Below are positions 35,751 to 44,656 of a stretch of 64,000 nt of DNA, piece after piece. The notes under the pieces are model-generated. The model saw only the letters and a program-made list of their open reading frames with translations, searched no databases and had not been told where the DNA came from. Origin of the DNA: an uncultured Bacteroidales bacterium (GTDB lineage Bacteria > Bacteroidota > Bacteroidia > Bacteroidales > P3); NCBI GenBank assembly GCA_900318275.1, contig ONJY01000006.1, forward strand, positions 1-64,000. The letters are read 5' to 3'. Within the stretch, counting starts at the first letter, position 1, and the number at the start of each line of letters is the position of its first letter. The position numbers were made by a program, and so were the translations under genes.

Positions 35751-36430
35751 AGCAGACGGAGACCATAGGCGGACGGGAGTGCACATTATACACGACGGAG
35801 GGGGCGCAGCTACTGCTGCTGCAACCCGTCGACGCCCACGACAAAAGCCTGCTGGACAGCGAGGTGGAGACGATAGGCGGCCTCACGGATGTGCCGTTCA
35901 CCCTCGTGGCCTTCGCCATCAAGGAGTGGATGAACGAGCTCACCCCCTGGCCGGCGCCACCCACCTTCGGCAGGCAGCCTTTCGGCGACGGAGCTGAGGC
36001 AACCCTGGGATATGTGAGGGACGTGCTGTTGCCATCGTTGACGCAACGCCTGGGAGCGCGACAGGTCGTCATCGGCGGCTACTCGCTGGCCGGCCTCTTC
36101 GCCTTGTGGGCGGGATACAACAGCCGGCTCTTCGACGGCGTCGCCGCAGCATCGCCGTCGGTGTGGTATCCGCGATGGACGGATTATATCGAAGGGCGCG
36201 AAATGAAGGGCAAGGCTGTGTACCTAAGCCTTGGCGACAGGGAGTCGCACACCAAGAACCCCGTGATGGCACATGTAGACGACGCCATCCGCCGCCAGCA
36301 AGAGCTGCTTGTGGCACAAGGTGTCGCCGCCACCCTCGAGTGGAATGCCGGCAACCACTTCGTCGACTCGGAGAAGCGGATGGCGAAAGCCTTCGCCTGG
36401 GTAGTGCAGAAGCTCTCGACCGACAGATAA
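35747..36430 (+). CDS. Alpha/beta-hydrolase (esterase-like)
   Basis: 227 residues from the ATG at 35747. Nucleophile Ser113 in GGYSLAGLFALW, acidic residue near Asp164 (LSLGDRESH), His204 in GNHFVD: a complete triad for the esterase D/enterobactin-esterase-like group. No signal peptide, so cytoplasmic. Substrate unknown; siderophore or acyl-ester hydrolysis are possible but unsupported by neighbours. Confidence 0.8.
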   Translation: MKQTETIGGRECTLYTTEGAQLLLLQPVDAHDKSLLDSEVETIGGLTDVPFTLVAFAIKEWMNELTPWPAPPTFGRQPFGDGAEATLGYVRDVLLPSLTQRLGARQVVIGGYSLAGLFALWAGYNSRLFDGVAAASPSVWYPRWTDYIEGREMKGKAVYLSLGDRESHTKNPVMAHVDDAIRRQQELLVAQGVAATLEWNAGNHFVDSEKRMAKAFAWVVQKLSTDR

Positions 36431-36443
36431 GCCGCTATTTTTT

Positions 36444-36959
36444 TTATTCCCTGTAGAACTCCCAGGTGTCGCTGTGGCCATCACGATAGGTGAAGCTCCA
36501 CTGGAGGCGTTCGGCGGTAAGGGTGTCGATATGGAAGCGGTACTCGTAGTCGATGCCGCCGCTGTAGGCGCTGATGATCTTCTGCGCCACATCTGTCAGA
36601 CGGTCGTCACCCATCACCACCTCCATGCGGAAGCTCTCCTTGATGCCTGCGAAATGGAGCGTGTCGCCGTCGAGGTGCCAGCGGCTGGGGCTTATGTAGT
36701 TGAACACCAAAGTGGCGGTGTCGCCCTCGGGACGTATGACGGTATACACCTGACGGGCGGAGTCGAGGGCCGTGCTGTCGGCATAGAAGTCCATGGTGCC
36801 GCTCTCGCTCACGTCGAAGTGGTTGCCTCCCATATCATAGCTGAAGGCGTGCCAGTAGGTGTAGTGGCCTTCAATCTGCGGCTCCGGGTGGCGTGTGCCA
36901 CAGGCGCAGAGCATGAGCAGCAGGGCTGCCATCAAGCCATAGTGTCTTGTTCTTTTCAT
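36444..36959 (-). CDS. Small lipoprotein, unknown function
   Basis: 171 residues. Lipoprotein signal ending in MLCAC (MKRTRHYGLMAALLLMLCAC). The rest is beta-rich: EGHYTYWHAFSYDMGG...GTMDFYADSTALDSARQVYTV...RWHLDGDTLHFAGIKESF, in the manner of lipocalin-like DUFs. Starts 1 bp after the GSCFA stop, so same transcript. Confidence 0.75.
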   Translation of the reverse strand: MKRTRHYGLMAALLLMLCACGTRHPEPQIEGHYTYWHAFSYDMGGNHFDVSESGTMDFYADSTALDSARQVYTVIRPEGDTATLVFNYISPSRWHLDGDTLHFAGIKESFRMEVVMGDDRLTDVAQKIISAYSGGIDYEYRFHIDTLTAERLQWSFTYRDGHSDTWEFYRE

Positions 36960-36960
36960 A

Positions 36961-37818
36961 TCAATGCAGCGGTATATGTTTTTCGCGTTTGTGTTGTTTC
37001 GTGTTGTAGTGGGCCTGCTCGCGGACGGCAGGCAGCATCGTGGCGCGCTGGAAGCGTTCCCAGACGACGTCGACGGCCAGCGGCGTGGGATGTGTCATCT
37101 TCTCGTCGAAGAAACGGTAGTCGCGCAGCTCGTCGAGCACTATCTCGTATGACGGGAAATAATGGCATCTGGCATTCCCTACCAGCTCGTCTACCGCCAG
37201 CAAAAGCGTACTCTTGCTCAGCTGGTTGCCGTGGGCGCCGTCGGCCAGATGGCGTATGGGCGAGACGGTGAAGAGCACGTTGAGCTTCGGGTAGTAGGCC
37301 GCCAGCTCTTGCAGCAGCGGCTGCCAGAGGGTCACAATCTCCTCCACCGTCATACGCCGTCTGACGAACATCTGCGGCGGCAGCTTGTGACAGTTGGCGA
37401 CAATCCCACCTTCCCGCTCAAAAACCCACGCCGTGCCGAAGGTGACCATCAGCAGCGACGCCTCCTTGAGGGCCTCGTGGGCCTGGTGCAGGCGGTCGTT
37501 GCAGGCGGCGAGGGTCTCCTCGGCCGTGGTGCGCGAGAAGCTGCCGTGATGGTGCCACGAATGCCACAATCCCTCATGCTCCACGAGGTCTTCCATACCT
37601 ATGGGGCGGTCCTCCATGAGGCGGCGCACCGCAGCGGCTATGGAGGCGGGATTGTAGAGCGCCCCGAAGGGGTTCTGCTCCACGTGGAAGTCGGCCTCCT
37701 GCAGCCGATCCCCTATCTCGTCGGCGAAGCAGGAGCCGAGGCTCACTATGCCTGTGGAGTAGTCGACGCTGAAGGGCATCTGCGGCACTATGACGGGGGT
37801 TGTCAGGTTGGGCATCAT
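36961..37818 (-). CDS. GSCFA domain protein
   Basis: 285 residues. Signature LGSCFADEIGDRL at about 27-39 gives the family its name; GSCFA is an SGNH/GDSL-like hydrolase family. Other conserved parts: VTFGTAWVFE, VLFTVSPIRHLADGAHGNQLSKSTLLLA, YFPSYEIVLDELRDYRFF. No signal peptide. The ATG is doubled (MMPN); either could start. Five heptamers TTATGAG lie between it and dnaE. Confidence 0.88.
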   Translation of the reverse strand: MMPNLTTPVIVPQMPFSVDYSTGIVSLGSCFADEIGDRLQEADFHVEQNPFGALYNPASIAAAVRRLMEDRPIGMEDLVEHEGLWHSWHHHGSFSRTTAEETLAACNDRLHQAHEALKEASLLMVTFGTAWVFEREGGIVANCHKLPPQMFVRRRMTVEEIVTLWQPLLQELAAYYPKLNVLFTVSPIRHLADGAHGNQLSKSTLLLAVDELVGNARCHYFPSYEIVLDELRDYRFFDEKMTHPTPLAVDVVWERFQRATMLPAVREQAHYNTKQHKREKHIPLH

Positions 37819-37823
37819 GGGAG

Positions 37824-37858
37824 TTATGAGTTATGAGTTATGAATTATGAGTTATGAG
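37824..37858. repeat. Heptamer array TTATGAG x5
   Basis: Five consecutive 7-base units (one TTATGAA variant) fill most of the 48-bp space between dnaE and the GSCFA gene. Confidence 0.9.
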
Positions 37859-37866
37859 TTGTGTGG

Positions 37867-40800
37867 TTAGTTTTTCAATATGGGTTTTATGTCGTAGACG
37901 CCGTGAATCTGCTCCAGGTCGGGGATGGCGTCGCGCACGTTGACACGCAGGTCGGTGGCACCCATGGTGAGGCTCAGCTTCTGCGCCGGGTCGATGACCT
38001 GCGCCTGCAGCGGTACGCTGCCTTTGTGCTTCTTGCCTATCTTCTCGATGGACTTGCAGAAGGCTTCGTCGATATTGTTGATGTCAATCTTGAAGCACAG
38101 GCGCGACGAGTACTTGTCGAGCACGCCGGCCAGGTTCATCATCGCCAGCACCTTCATGGAGACATAGTTGCGCTCGTTGCCCGACTTGTCGACGTAGTGG
38201 CGCGACGTCACCTTGCCGCGACAGAAGACGAAGGTGTCGTTGGTGAAGAAGCCCTTGAAGTCCGAGTATTCGTCGCCGTAGAGCTTCATCTCGTAGCTGC
38301 CGCTGTAGTCGTCTATCGTCATGCTGCCGAAGGGCACGCCCTTGCCGCTGACCATCTCCTTGGCCCCCGACACCATACCGCCGAAGCGCACCTCGCGTCC
38401 CACCAGGGCGTCGAGGTTGCCCATCTGCTCACAGGTGACGTTGGCCATCATCTGCATCTCGTACTTGTAGTCGTCGAGCGGGTGGCCGCTGAGGTAGGTG
38501 CTGATGACCTCCTTCTCGTGGCGGCAGCGCTCGATGTTGCTCCACGGCTCGACTGTGGGCACCGGCGGATGCTCCTCTTCGGCCAGCTCCTCGCTCATGC
38601 TGAAGATGCTCATCTGGTTGCTCAACGCACCGTCCTGGCGGCGTATGGCCCATCGCACCAGCATGTCGAGGTACGTGGGCGTGGTCTCCAGCTGGTTCTC
38701 CTTGTAGAAATACTGTGCGCGGTGCATCTCCCCCACCCCGTCGAAGGCGCCGGCCTTGACGAGCACCTCGAGGTTCTTTTTGTTCACCGAGTGCATGTCT
38801 ACACGCTTCAGGAAGTCGAAGATGTCCTTGTAGGGACCGTTCTTCTCGCGTTCGGCGATGATCACCGCCGACGCCGCCTCGCCCATGCCGCTGATGGCCT
38901 GCATGCCGAAGCGTATCTTGCCGTCCTTGTCGACGCTGAAGTCCATGTCCGAGTCGTTGACACTCGGCGCCGCCACCTCGACACCCTGCTTCTTGCAGTC
39001 GTCCATGAGCTCGCGCACACGGCTGATGTCGGCCTGCGCCGAAGTCATCACGGCGGCCATATATTCCGCCGGGTAGTGCGCCTTGAGGTAGGCCGTCTGG
39101 TAGGCCACCCACGAGTAGCAGGCGGCGTGGCTTTTGTTGAAGGCGTAGGAGGCGAACTTCTTCCACTCCTCCCATATCTTCGAGAGCACCTCCTTGGGGT
39201 GACCGTTCTTCTCGCCACCCTCGTAGAAGAGCACCTCCAGCTCGTTCATCTTGTCTATCTGCTTCTTGCCCATAGCCTTGCGCAGCGTGTCGCTCTGGCC
39301 GCGCGTGAAGCCCGCCAGCAGGCGGCTCAGGAGCATGACCTGCTCCTGGTAGACGGTGATGCCGTAGGTGTCCTTGAGGTATTTCTCCATCACCGGTATG
39401 TCGTAGGTGATGGGCTTGCGGCCCTGCTTGCGGTCGATGAACTCCGGTATGTTGTCCATGGGACCCGGACGGTAGAGGGCGTTCATGGCTATAAGGTCGT
39501 CGATGACGTGGGGCTGCAGCTCGCGCAGGTACTTCTGCATGCCGGCACTTTCAAACTGGAACACACCCACGGTGTTGCCTTCGCAGAAAAGCTTGTAGGT
39601 GAGCTCGTCGTCGAGGGGCAGGTGGTCGACATCCACGTCCACACCGAGGCGTTTCTTCACCATGCGCACGCAGTTCTTGATGATGGTGAGGTTCTTGAGC
39701 CCCAGGAAGTCCATCTTGATGAGACCCACATTCTCAACCACATGGCCGTCATACTGCGTCACCTGCACATACTCGTCGCTCTCCTTGTCGTAGACGACGC
39801 ACACCGGCGCCACGTCGGTGATGTCCTGCGCGCCGATGATGACGCCACAGGCGTGGATGCCTATCTGGCGGTTGGTGTCCTCCAGCTCCTCGGCGTAGGT
39901 GAGCATCTGCTTCAGCTTCTCGTCGTCGCCCTGCATGATGGCCTTCAGCTCGGGCACATACTTGTAGCAGTTCTTGAGGTTCACCTTCGGGGCCTTGCCA
40001 TTCTCGTCCTTGATGTTGTCGGGGAATCCGCGGTCGGGGATGTAGCCCTTGATCTGGTTGACGGTGCCCAGAGGTATCTTCTCCACGCGTCCCACGTCGG
40101 CTATCGAGCTCTTGGTGGCCATAGTGCCGTAGGTGATGATGTGCGCCACGCGCTCCTTGCCGTACTTGTGCGTCACCCATTCGAGCACCTTGCCGCGCCC
40201 GGCATCGTCGAAGTCCACGTCGATATCGGGCAGCGAGATACGGTCGGGGTTGAGGAAACGCTCGAACAGCAGGTCGTAGCGCAGCGGGTCGAGGTCGGTG
40301 ATCCACAGGCAGTAGGCCACCACGCTGCCTGCCGCGCTCCCGCGGCCGGGGCCCACGCTGACGCCCAGCTCCTCGCGCGCCGCGCGTATGTAGTCGCTCA
40401 CGATGAGGAAGTAGCCCGGGAAACCCATGGTCTTGATGGTGTGCAGCTCGAAGATGATGCGCTCGCGCACATCGTCGCTCAACGCCTCTTTGATGTCGGC
40501 ATCTGTCCACTGGCCACCCTCCACGTTCCACTCAGCGCCCAGATAGCGCTTCCGCGCGCCGTCCCACACCAGATGCTCCAGGTAGTCGGCCTCGAACTTG
40601 ATGCGGCGCAGCTTCTTGTATCCGCCCAGCTTCTTGATCTTCTTCTCGGCGGCTTCCTGGCTCATCACCACCTCGTGCTTCTCGTTCTGCGTGAACTCGT
40701 CGAAGAGCTGCTCGTCGGTGAACCTCGCCGCCCACTCATCCTCGCTGCCGAAGCTCTCGGGTATGGGGAACACAGGCATCAGGGGGTCGCTGTCGATGCT

Positions 40801-41829
40801 GTACACCTCCACCTTGTCGGCCACTTCCATAGTGTTGGCCAGCGCCTCGGGCAGGTCGGCGAAGACGGCCTCCATCTCCTCGGGGCTCTTCAGCCACTCC
40901 TGCTTGGTGTAGTGCATGCGGTTGGGGTCGTCATAGTCTTTCTGCGTGGCCAGGCATATCAGGTGGTCGTGGGCGTCGCCGTGCTCCTCCTCCACAAAGT
41001 GGGCGTCGTTGGTGGCTATGATCTTTATGTCGTGCTTGCGTGCCAGCCGTATCAGCTCCGGCTCCACCTTCATCTGCCAGCGGTAGGTGTCGGTGTTGGC
41101 GTTGGGCTTGTCGGTCTTGTGGCGCATGAGCTCTATGTAGTAGTCGTCGCCGAAGCGTTCCTTGAACCACAGCACCTGGCGCTCGGCCTCGTCGAGCTTG
41201 CCGGCCATGATGAGCTGCGGTATCTCGCCGCCCAGGCATGCCGAGCAGACGATGAGCCCCTCGCGGTACTGCTCCAGCACGTTGTGGTCGATGCGCGGAC
41301 GGTTGTAGAGGCCGTCGGTATAGGCTATGGAGGCCAGCTTGCAGAGCGAGTGGTAGCCCTTGAGGTTCTTGGCCAGGAGGATGAGGTGGTAGCCGCTGCT
41401 GTCCACGATGCGTTCGCGCCCCGTCTCGGGGTTCAGCTCCTTGAAGTTCTTGTCCTTGTCGTAGAGCGTGCGCCGCGCGCAGTAGGCCTCGGTGCCCACG
41501 ATGGGCTTGAAGATCTGCCCCCGCGTGGCCTCCAGCTCCTCGCGCAGGGCGCTGAGACTCGGCGTCCCCTCGGGCACCACGGTGTCGCCATAGGTGGCCT
41601 CCACCTCCTTGATCTGCGCCTCCAGCTCCTTGATGCGGTCCTTCACCTTGCCGTTCTCCTTGGCCACAGTGTCCAGAAAGTCCTTGATGCCGAACATATT
41701 GCCGTGGTCGGTCAACGCCATCGCGTACATGCCGCAACGCTTGGCCTTCTTCACGAGGTCGGGGATCTTCGACATACCGTCGAGCATCGAGTAGTGCGAG
41801 TGCACATGCAGGTGGGTAAACTGGGGCAT
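37867..41829 (-). CDS. dnaE: DNA polymerase III subunit alpha
   Basis: 1,320 residues; replicative C-family polymerase. N-terminal PHP domain (FTHLHVHSHYSMLDG, LTDHGNMFGI) carrying a Lys/Glu-rich coiled-coil insertion (about 55-105) that is usual in this phylum. Catalytic core: GPGRGSAAGSVVAY and the acidic triad in PDIDVDFDD (about 533-541). Then IGIHACGVI, PLDDELTYKLFCEGNTVGVFQFES, YRPGPMDNIPEFI, and the QEQVM thumb/fingers. Helix-hairpin-helix about 975-1000 and a C-terminal OB fold (VRFGGMVSGAKEM...). No frameshift. Confidence 0.97.
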   Translation of the reverse strand: MPQFTHLHVHSHYSMLDGMSKIPDLVKKAKRCGMYAMALTDHGNMFGIKDFLDTVAKENGKVKDRIKELEAQIKEVEATYGDTVVPEGTPSLSALREELEATRGQIFKPIVGTEAYCARRTLYDKDKNFKELNPETGRERIVDSSGYHLILLAKNLKGYHSLCKLASIAYTDGLYNRPRIDHNVLEQYREGLIVCSACLGGEIPQLIMAGKLDEAERQVLWFKERFGDDYYIELMRHKTDKPNANTDTYRWQMKVEPELIRLARKHDIKIIATNDAHFVEEEHGDAHDHLICLATQKDYDDPNRMHYTKQEWLKSPEEMEAVFADLPEALANTMEVADKVEVYSIDSDPLMPVFPIPESFGSEDEWAARFTDEQLFDEFTQNEKHEVVMSQEAAEKKIKKLGGYKKLRRIKFEADYLEHLVWDGARKRYLGAEWNVEGGQWTDADIKEALSDDVRERIIFELHTIKTMGFPGYFLIVSDYIRAAREELGVSVGPGRGSAAGSVVAYCLWITDLDPLRYDLLFERFLNPDRISLPDIDVDFDDAGRGKVLEWVTHKYGKERVAHIITYGTMATKSSIADVGRVEKIPLGTVNQIKGYIPDRGFPDNIKDENGKAPKVNLKNCYKYVPELKAIMQGDDEKLKQMLTYAEELEDTNRQIGIHACGVIIGAQDITDVAPVCVVYDKESDEYVQVTQYDGHVVENVGLIKMDFLGLKNLTIIKNCVRMVKKRLGVDVDVDHLPLDDELTYKLFCEGNTVGVFQFESAGMQKYLRELQPHVIDDLIAMNALYRPGPMDNIPEFIDRKQGRKPITYDIPVMEKYLKDTYGITVYQEQVMLLSRLLAGFTRGQSDTLRKAMGKKQIDKMNELEVLFYEGGEKNGHPKEVLSKIWEEWKKFASYAFNKSHAACYSWVAYQTAYLKAHYPAEYMAAVMTSAQADISRVRELMDDCKKQGVEVAAPSVNDSDMDFSVDKDGKIRFGMQAISGMGEAASAVIIAEREKNGPYKDIFDFLKRVDMHSVNKKNLEVLVKAGAFDGVGEMHRAQYFYKENQLETTPTYLDMLVRWAIRRQDGALSNQMSIFSMSEELAEEEHPPVPTVEPWSNIERCRHEKEVISTYLSGHPLDDYKYEMQMMANVTCEQMGNLDALVGREVRFGGMVSGAKEMVSGKGVPFGSMTIDDYSGSYEMKLYGDEYSDFKGFFTNDTFVFCRGKVTSRHYVDKSGNERNYVSMKVLAMMNLAGVLDKYSSRLCFKIDINNIDEAFCKSIEKIGKKHKGSVPLQAQVIDPAQKLSLTMGATDLRVNVRDAIPDLEQIHGVYDIKPILKN

Positions 41830-41893
41830 AATATTTTTAGACTCCTTGACTTTTAGATTTTTTTACCTTTCGTCTCTTCGACTTTCCGACTGC

Positions 41894-41901
41894 AAAGATA
41901 C
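41894..41901 (-). promoter_or_regulatory. -7 promoter element for dnaE
   Basis: TATCTTTG on the minus strand, 65 bp before the ATG at 41829. Confidence 0.55.
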
Positions 41902-42112
41902 CACTTTTTTCCGCGCTCTACCAAGAAAGTTATCCACATTTTATAACCGCCTGATGCCCACCGCTATCCCCATCCCTCATCTCCCAAACAACCCCAAGTT
42001 CCCAATTTCCCTCCTTCAGCCACTAACCGGATAGGCGTTTACCCCTTATCATTTCGTAAATTAATGACAATTAGACGTTTCCGTATCAAACAATGGTTCG
42101 AATACACCCCGA

Positions 42113-42271
42113 GCGTAACAGCGTAACAGCGTAACAGTTTAAATTCTCCTCTTCCACCTACCCCAAAATTAGGCCTTATATCTATATATCTATAGATATA
42201 TAGATATAAGAATTATTTTTTGACATTTCGAATAGCATTTTTTGAACTGTAACGCTGTAACGCTGTAACGC
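42113..42271. repeat. Inverted-repeat element B with a 36-bp perfect palindrome at its centre
   Basis: Left arm 42113-42139: three 8-base units GCGTAACA plus GTT. Right arm 42245-42271: AACTGTAACGC with units CTGTAACG. The arms are inverted repeats with one mismatch per unit. Centre: 42175-42210 is a perfect self-complementary 36-mer built from TATATCTA steps. This lies in the 729-bp gap between dnaE and pyrH; the rest of the gap (41902-42112, 42272-42377) shows nothing I can name. Confidence 0.88.
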
Positions 42272-42377
42272 CCCGACCACAATCTCATAATCACGCTGCC
42301 TATAACACGCTAATATACAGCCATCACCAAAGGCAAAATTCTGCCTTCCCCCATTTTTACTGACAAAACACCCTCTT

Positions 42378-42421
42378 AACGGCTACTAAACGGCAGGAAG
42401 ACGGCTAGTAGACCTACACTA
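42378..42421 (+). repeat. Second 11-bp array, RACGGCTACTA-type, 4 units
   Basis: AACGGCTACTA, AACGGCAGGAA, GACGGCTAGTA, GACCTACACTA. Same unit length, consensus and orientation as 32041-32117, but more decayed. Confidence 0.8.
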
Positions 42422-42558
42422 AACCGCCGCACCCAGTCATCCCCCAAACACTATTTTGCATTTTTTTCACCACAGTTTCAAAAAAAATTCTTAACTTCGT
42501 TGGTGCAAAAAGCAAACAGCTTTCGGCATAAAACGCTAACCGACAAACAACTACACCA

Positions 42559-43266
42559 ATGAAATACAATCGCATATTGCTTAAATTGAGCGGCGAGTCG
42601 CTCATGGGCACACAATCTTACGGCATCAGCCCCGCCATGCTGACGCAATACGTGGCCGACATCAAGGCCGTCGTCGAGCGCGGCGTGCAGGTGGGCATCG
42701 TCATCGGCGGCGGCAACATCTTCCGCGGCCTCAGCGGCGCAGCAGGCGGCATGGACCGCGTACAGGGCGACTACATGGGCATGCTGGCCACGATGATCAA
42801 CAGCCTCGCCCTGCAGGCCGAACTGGAGAAGCAGGGCGTCCACACCGAGCTCCTCGGCGGCATGGCCATAGAGCCTATCTGCAAGGCCATGAGCCGCCGT
42901 CGCGCCATAGAGGCCATGGAGCAGGGCCGCGTGGTCATCATCGGCGGCGGCACAGGCAACCCCTACTTCACCACCGACACAGCATCCACGCTCCGCGCCA
43001 TCGAGATCAAGGCCGACGCCATCCTCAAGGGCACCCGCGTCGACGGCGTCTACACCGCCGACCCCGAGAAAGACCCCACAGCCACCAAATACAGCCGCCT
43101 CTCCTACAGCGAGGCCCTCGAGAAGAAACTCAAAATCATGGACCTCACAGCCTTCGCGCTGGCCGAGGACAACAACCTGCCCATCTACGTCTTCGACATG
43201 AACTGTCAGGGCAACCTGCTCCGCGTCGTCGAAGGCGAAGACGTCGGCACCATAGTAAGCAAATAA
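42559..43266 (+). CDS. pyrH: UMP kinase
   Basis: 235 residues, usual size for the hexameric bacterial enzyme that makes UDP from UMP. Amino-acid-kinase fold: [88 protein letters not shown]. First gene of pyrH-frr-birA. Possible weak promoter TAACTTCG at 42492-42499 (one mismatch). Confidence 0.97.
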   Translation: MKYNRILLKLSGESLMGTQSYGISPAMLTQYVADIKAVVERGVQVGIVIGGGNIFRGLSGAAGGMDRVQGDYMGMLATMINSLALQAELEKQGVHTELLGGMAIEPICKAMSRRRAIEAMEQGRVVIIGGGTGNPYFTTDTASTLRAIEIKADAILKGTRVDGVYTADPEKDPTATKYSRLSYSEALEKKLKIMDLTAFALAEDNNLPIYVFDMNCQGNLLRVVEGEDVGTIVSK

Positions 43267-43281
43267 TAAAAACACAATACC

Positions 43282-43845
43282 ATGAACGATTTATCGAAAG
43301 CTTGCCTCGACGAGGCAAAAAACAGCATGAAAAGCTCGCTGAGCTTCCTGGAGAAGGAGCTGGCCAAGATACGCGCCGGCAAGGCCAACCCCGGCATGCT
43401 CGACGGCGTCAAAGTCGACTACTACGGCACCATGACCGAAATCAGCCAGGTGGCCAACATCAACACCCCCGACGCACGCTCCATCGTCATCCAGCCCTGG
43501 GAGAAGACCATCGTGGGCGCCATCAACAAGGCCATCCTCGACGCCAACCTCGGCTTCACACCGCGCCATGAAGGCGACATACTTCGCATCATCATCCCGC
43601 CCCTCACCGAAGAGCGCCGCAAAGAGCTCTGCAAGCAGGCCAAGACCGAGGTGGAGAACTCCAAGGTCAACGTCCGCAACGTGCGCCGCAAAGTCATGGA
43701 CGAGGTCAAGAAACTCAAGGACAAGTCCGTGCCCGAAGACGAGGTGAAGCAGGTAGAGAAAGAGCTCCAGGACATCACCGACAAGAATATCGCCGAATGC
43801 GACAAGATCTATGCCGCCAAGGAGAAGGAAATCATGTCCATCTAA
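43282..43845 (+). CDS. frr: Ribosome recycling factor
   Basis: 187 residues. Splits the post-termination ribosome with EF-G. SLSFLEKELAKIRAGKANPGMLDGVKVDYYG, INTPDARSIVIQPWEKT, NLGFTPRHEGDILRIIIPPLTEERRKEL and NVRNVRRK are all family-typical. 15 bp after pyrH, the common order. Confidence 0.97.
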   Translation: MNDLSKACLDEAKNSMKSSLSFLEKELAKIRAGKANPGMLDGVKVDYYGTMTEISQVANINTPDARSIVIQPWEKTIVGAINKAILDANLGFTPRHEGDILRIIIPPLTEERRKELCKQAKTEVENSKVNVRNVRRKVMDEVKKLKDKSVPEDEVKQVEKELQDITDKNIAECDKIYAAKEKEIMSI

Positions 43846-43848
43846 ACT

Positions 43849-43869
43849 GACAATTGACAATTGACAATT
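43849..43869 (+). repeat. Heptamer array GACAATT x3 over the birA start
   Basis: Three perfect 7-base units; the TTG start of birA (43861) lies within the array, so copy-number change would alter the start region. Confidence 0.85.
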
Positions 43870-44589
43870 GAGAAGTTTGACTCCCTGGAGTCGACAAACA
43901 AGTACTGTGAAGCCCTCAACCTCGCCGAGGTGGAGGACTTCACTTGCTATTGGGCCCTCACACAGACAGCAGGCATAGGGCAACGCGGCAACCATTGGCA
44001 CAGCACCCCGGGCCTCAACCTCACCTTCAGCCTCGTCCTCAAGCCCACCTGGCTCCCCGCCGAACGCCAGTTCCGCCTCACCCAAGCCCTCTCACTGGCT
44101 ATTGTAGACCTACTTTCCACTTTCCACTTTCCATTTTCCACTCTCATCAAGTGGCCCAATGATATCTACGTCGACGGCAAGAAAATCTGCGGCACGCTGA
44201 CATCGGTACGCCTGGCAGGCGACCACATCGCCACCGCCATCTGCGGAATAGGGCTCAACGTCAACGAAACCGACTTCCCCGACTGGCTGCCCAACCCCAC
44301 ATCGCTATGCCTACTAACGGGCAAGACGTATAACCTCGAAGACACGCTTCACGCGCTGTTAGAACACATCGAGCGCCGCTACAACGCCCTGCGCGACGGC
44401 GCCGACCTCAACGACGAATACCTCAACCTGCTGCTCAATCGCGGCCTGCCGGCGCAATACCTCTACCACGACCGCCAAATCACCGCCACGATAGAAGGCG
44501 TCGACCCCTTCGGCCGCCTCCTCCTCACCGCCTCCGACGGCACCCCCCTCTGCTGCAACCTCAAAGAAATCGCCCTCCTGCAGCAATAA
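43861..44589 (+). CDS. birA: Biotin--[acetyl-CoA-carboxylase] ligase
   Basis: 242 residues from TTG at 43861; an in-frame stop at 43855 rules out a longer start and no ATG is near. Attaches biotin to carboxylase carrier proteins through biotinyl-AMP. FDSLESTNKYCEAL, the nucleotide loop GIGQRGNHWHSTPGLN, and the catalytic lysine in IKWPNDIYVDGKKICG. No N-terminal HTH, so a mono-functional ligase. The loop before IKWPND is coded by four heptamers TTTCCAC/T (44114-44141), giving STFHFPFST. Confidence 0.92.
   Translation: MTIEKFDSLESTNKYCEALNLAEVEDFTCYWALTQTAGIGQRGNHWHSTPGLNLTFSLVLKPTWLPAERQFRLTQALSLAIVDLLSTFHFPFSTLIKWPNDIYVDGKKICGTLTSVRLAGDHIATAICGIGLNVNETDFPDWLPNPTSLCLLTGKTYNLEDTLHALLEHIERRYNALRDGADLNDEYLNLLLNRGLPAQYLYHDRQITATIEGVDPFGRLLLTASDGTPLCCNLKEIALLQQ
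44114..44141 (+). repeat. Heptamer array TTTCCAC x4 inside birA
   Basis: Units TTTCCAC, TTTCCAC, TTTCCAT, TTTCCAC. Seven is not a multiple of three, so loss or gain of one unit would shift the birA frame. Related sequence (TCCACTT) sits in the gap at 25171-25184. Confidence 0.85.
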
Positions 44590-44611
44590 AAAACAAACAA
44601 AAAACAATGCA

Positions 44612-44631
44612 GGCGCGGCTTCCGCCGCGCC
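44612..44631. terminator. Bidirectional terminator between birA and the surface lipoprotein
   Basis: GGCGCGGC / GCCGCGCC with loop TTCC, in an A-rich context upstream; on the minus strand it is followed by TGCATTGTTTTTTG. Closes the two convergent genes. Confidence 0.7.
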
Positions 44632-44656
44632 CACAAAATATATTCCAAGCTATTTT

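Noticed and set aside
37861..41856. 1,331-codon plus-strand frame opposite dnaE
   Set aside because: Complete shadow of dnaE; His/Leu/Val-rich antisense translation without motifs.
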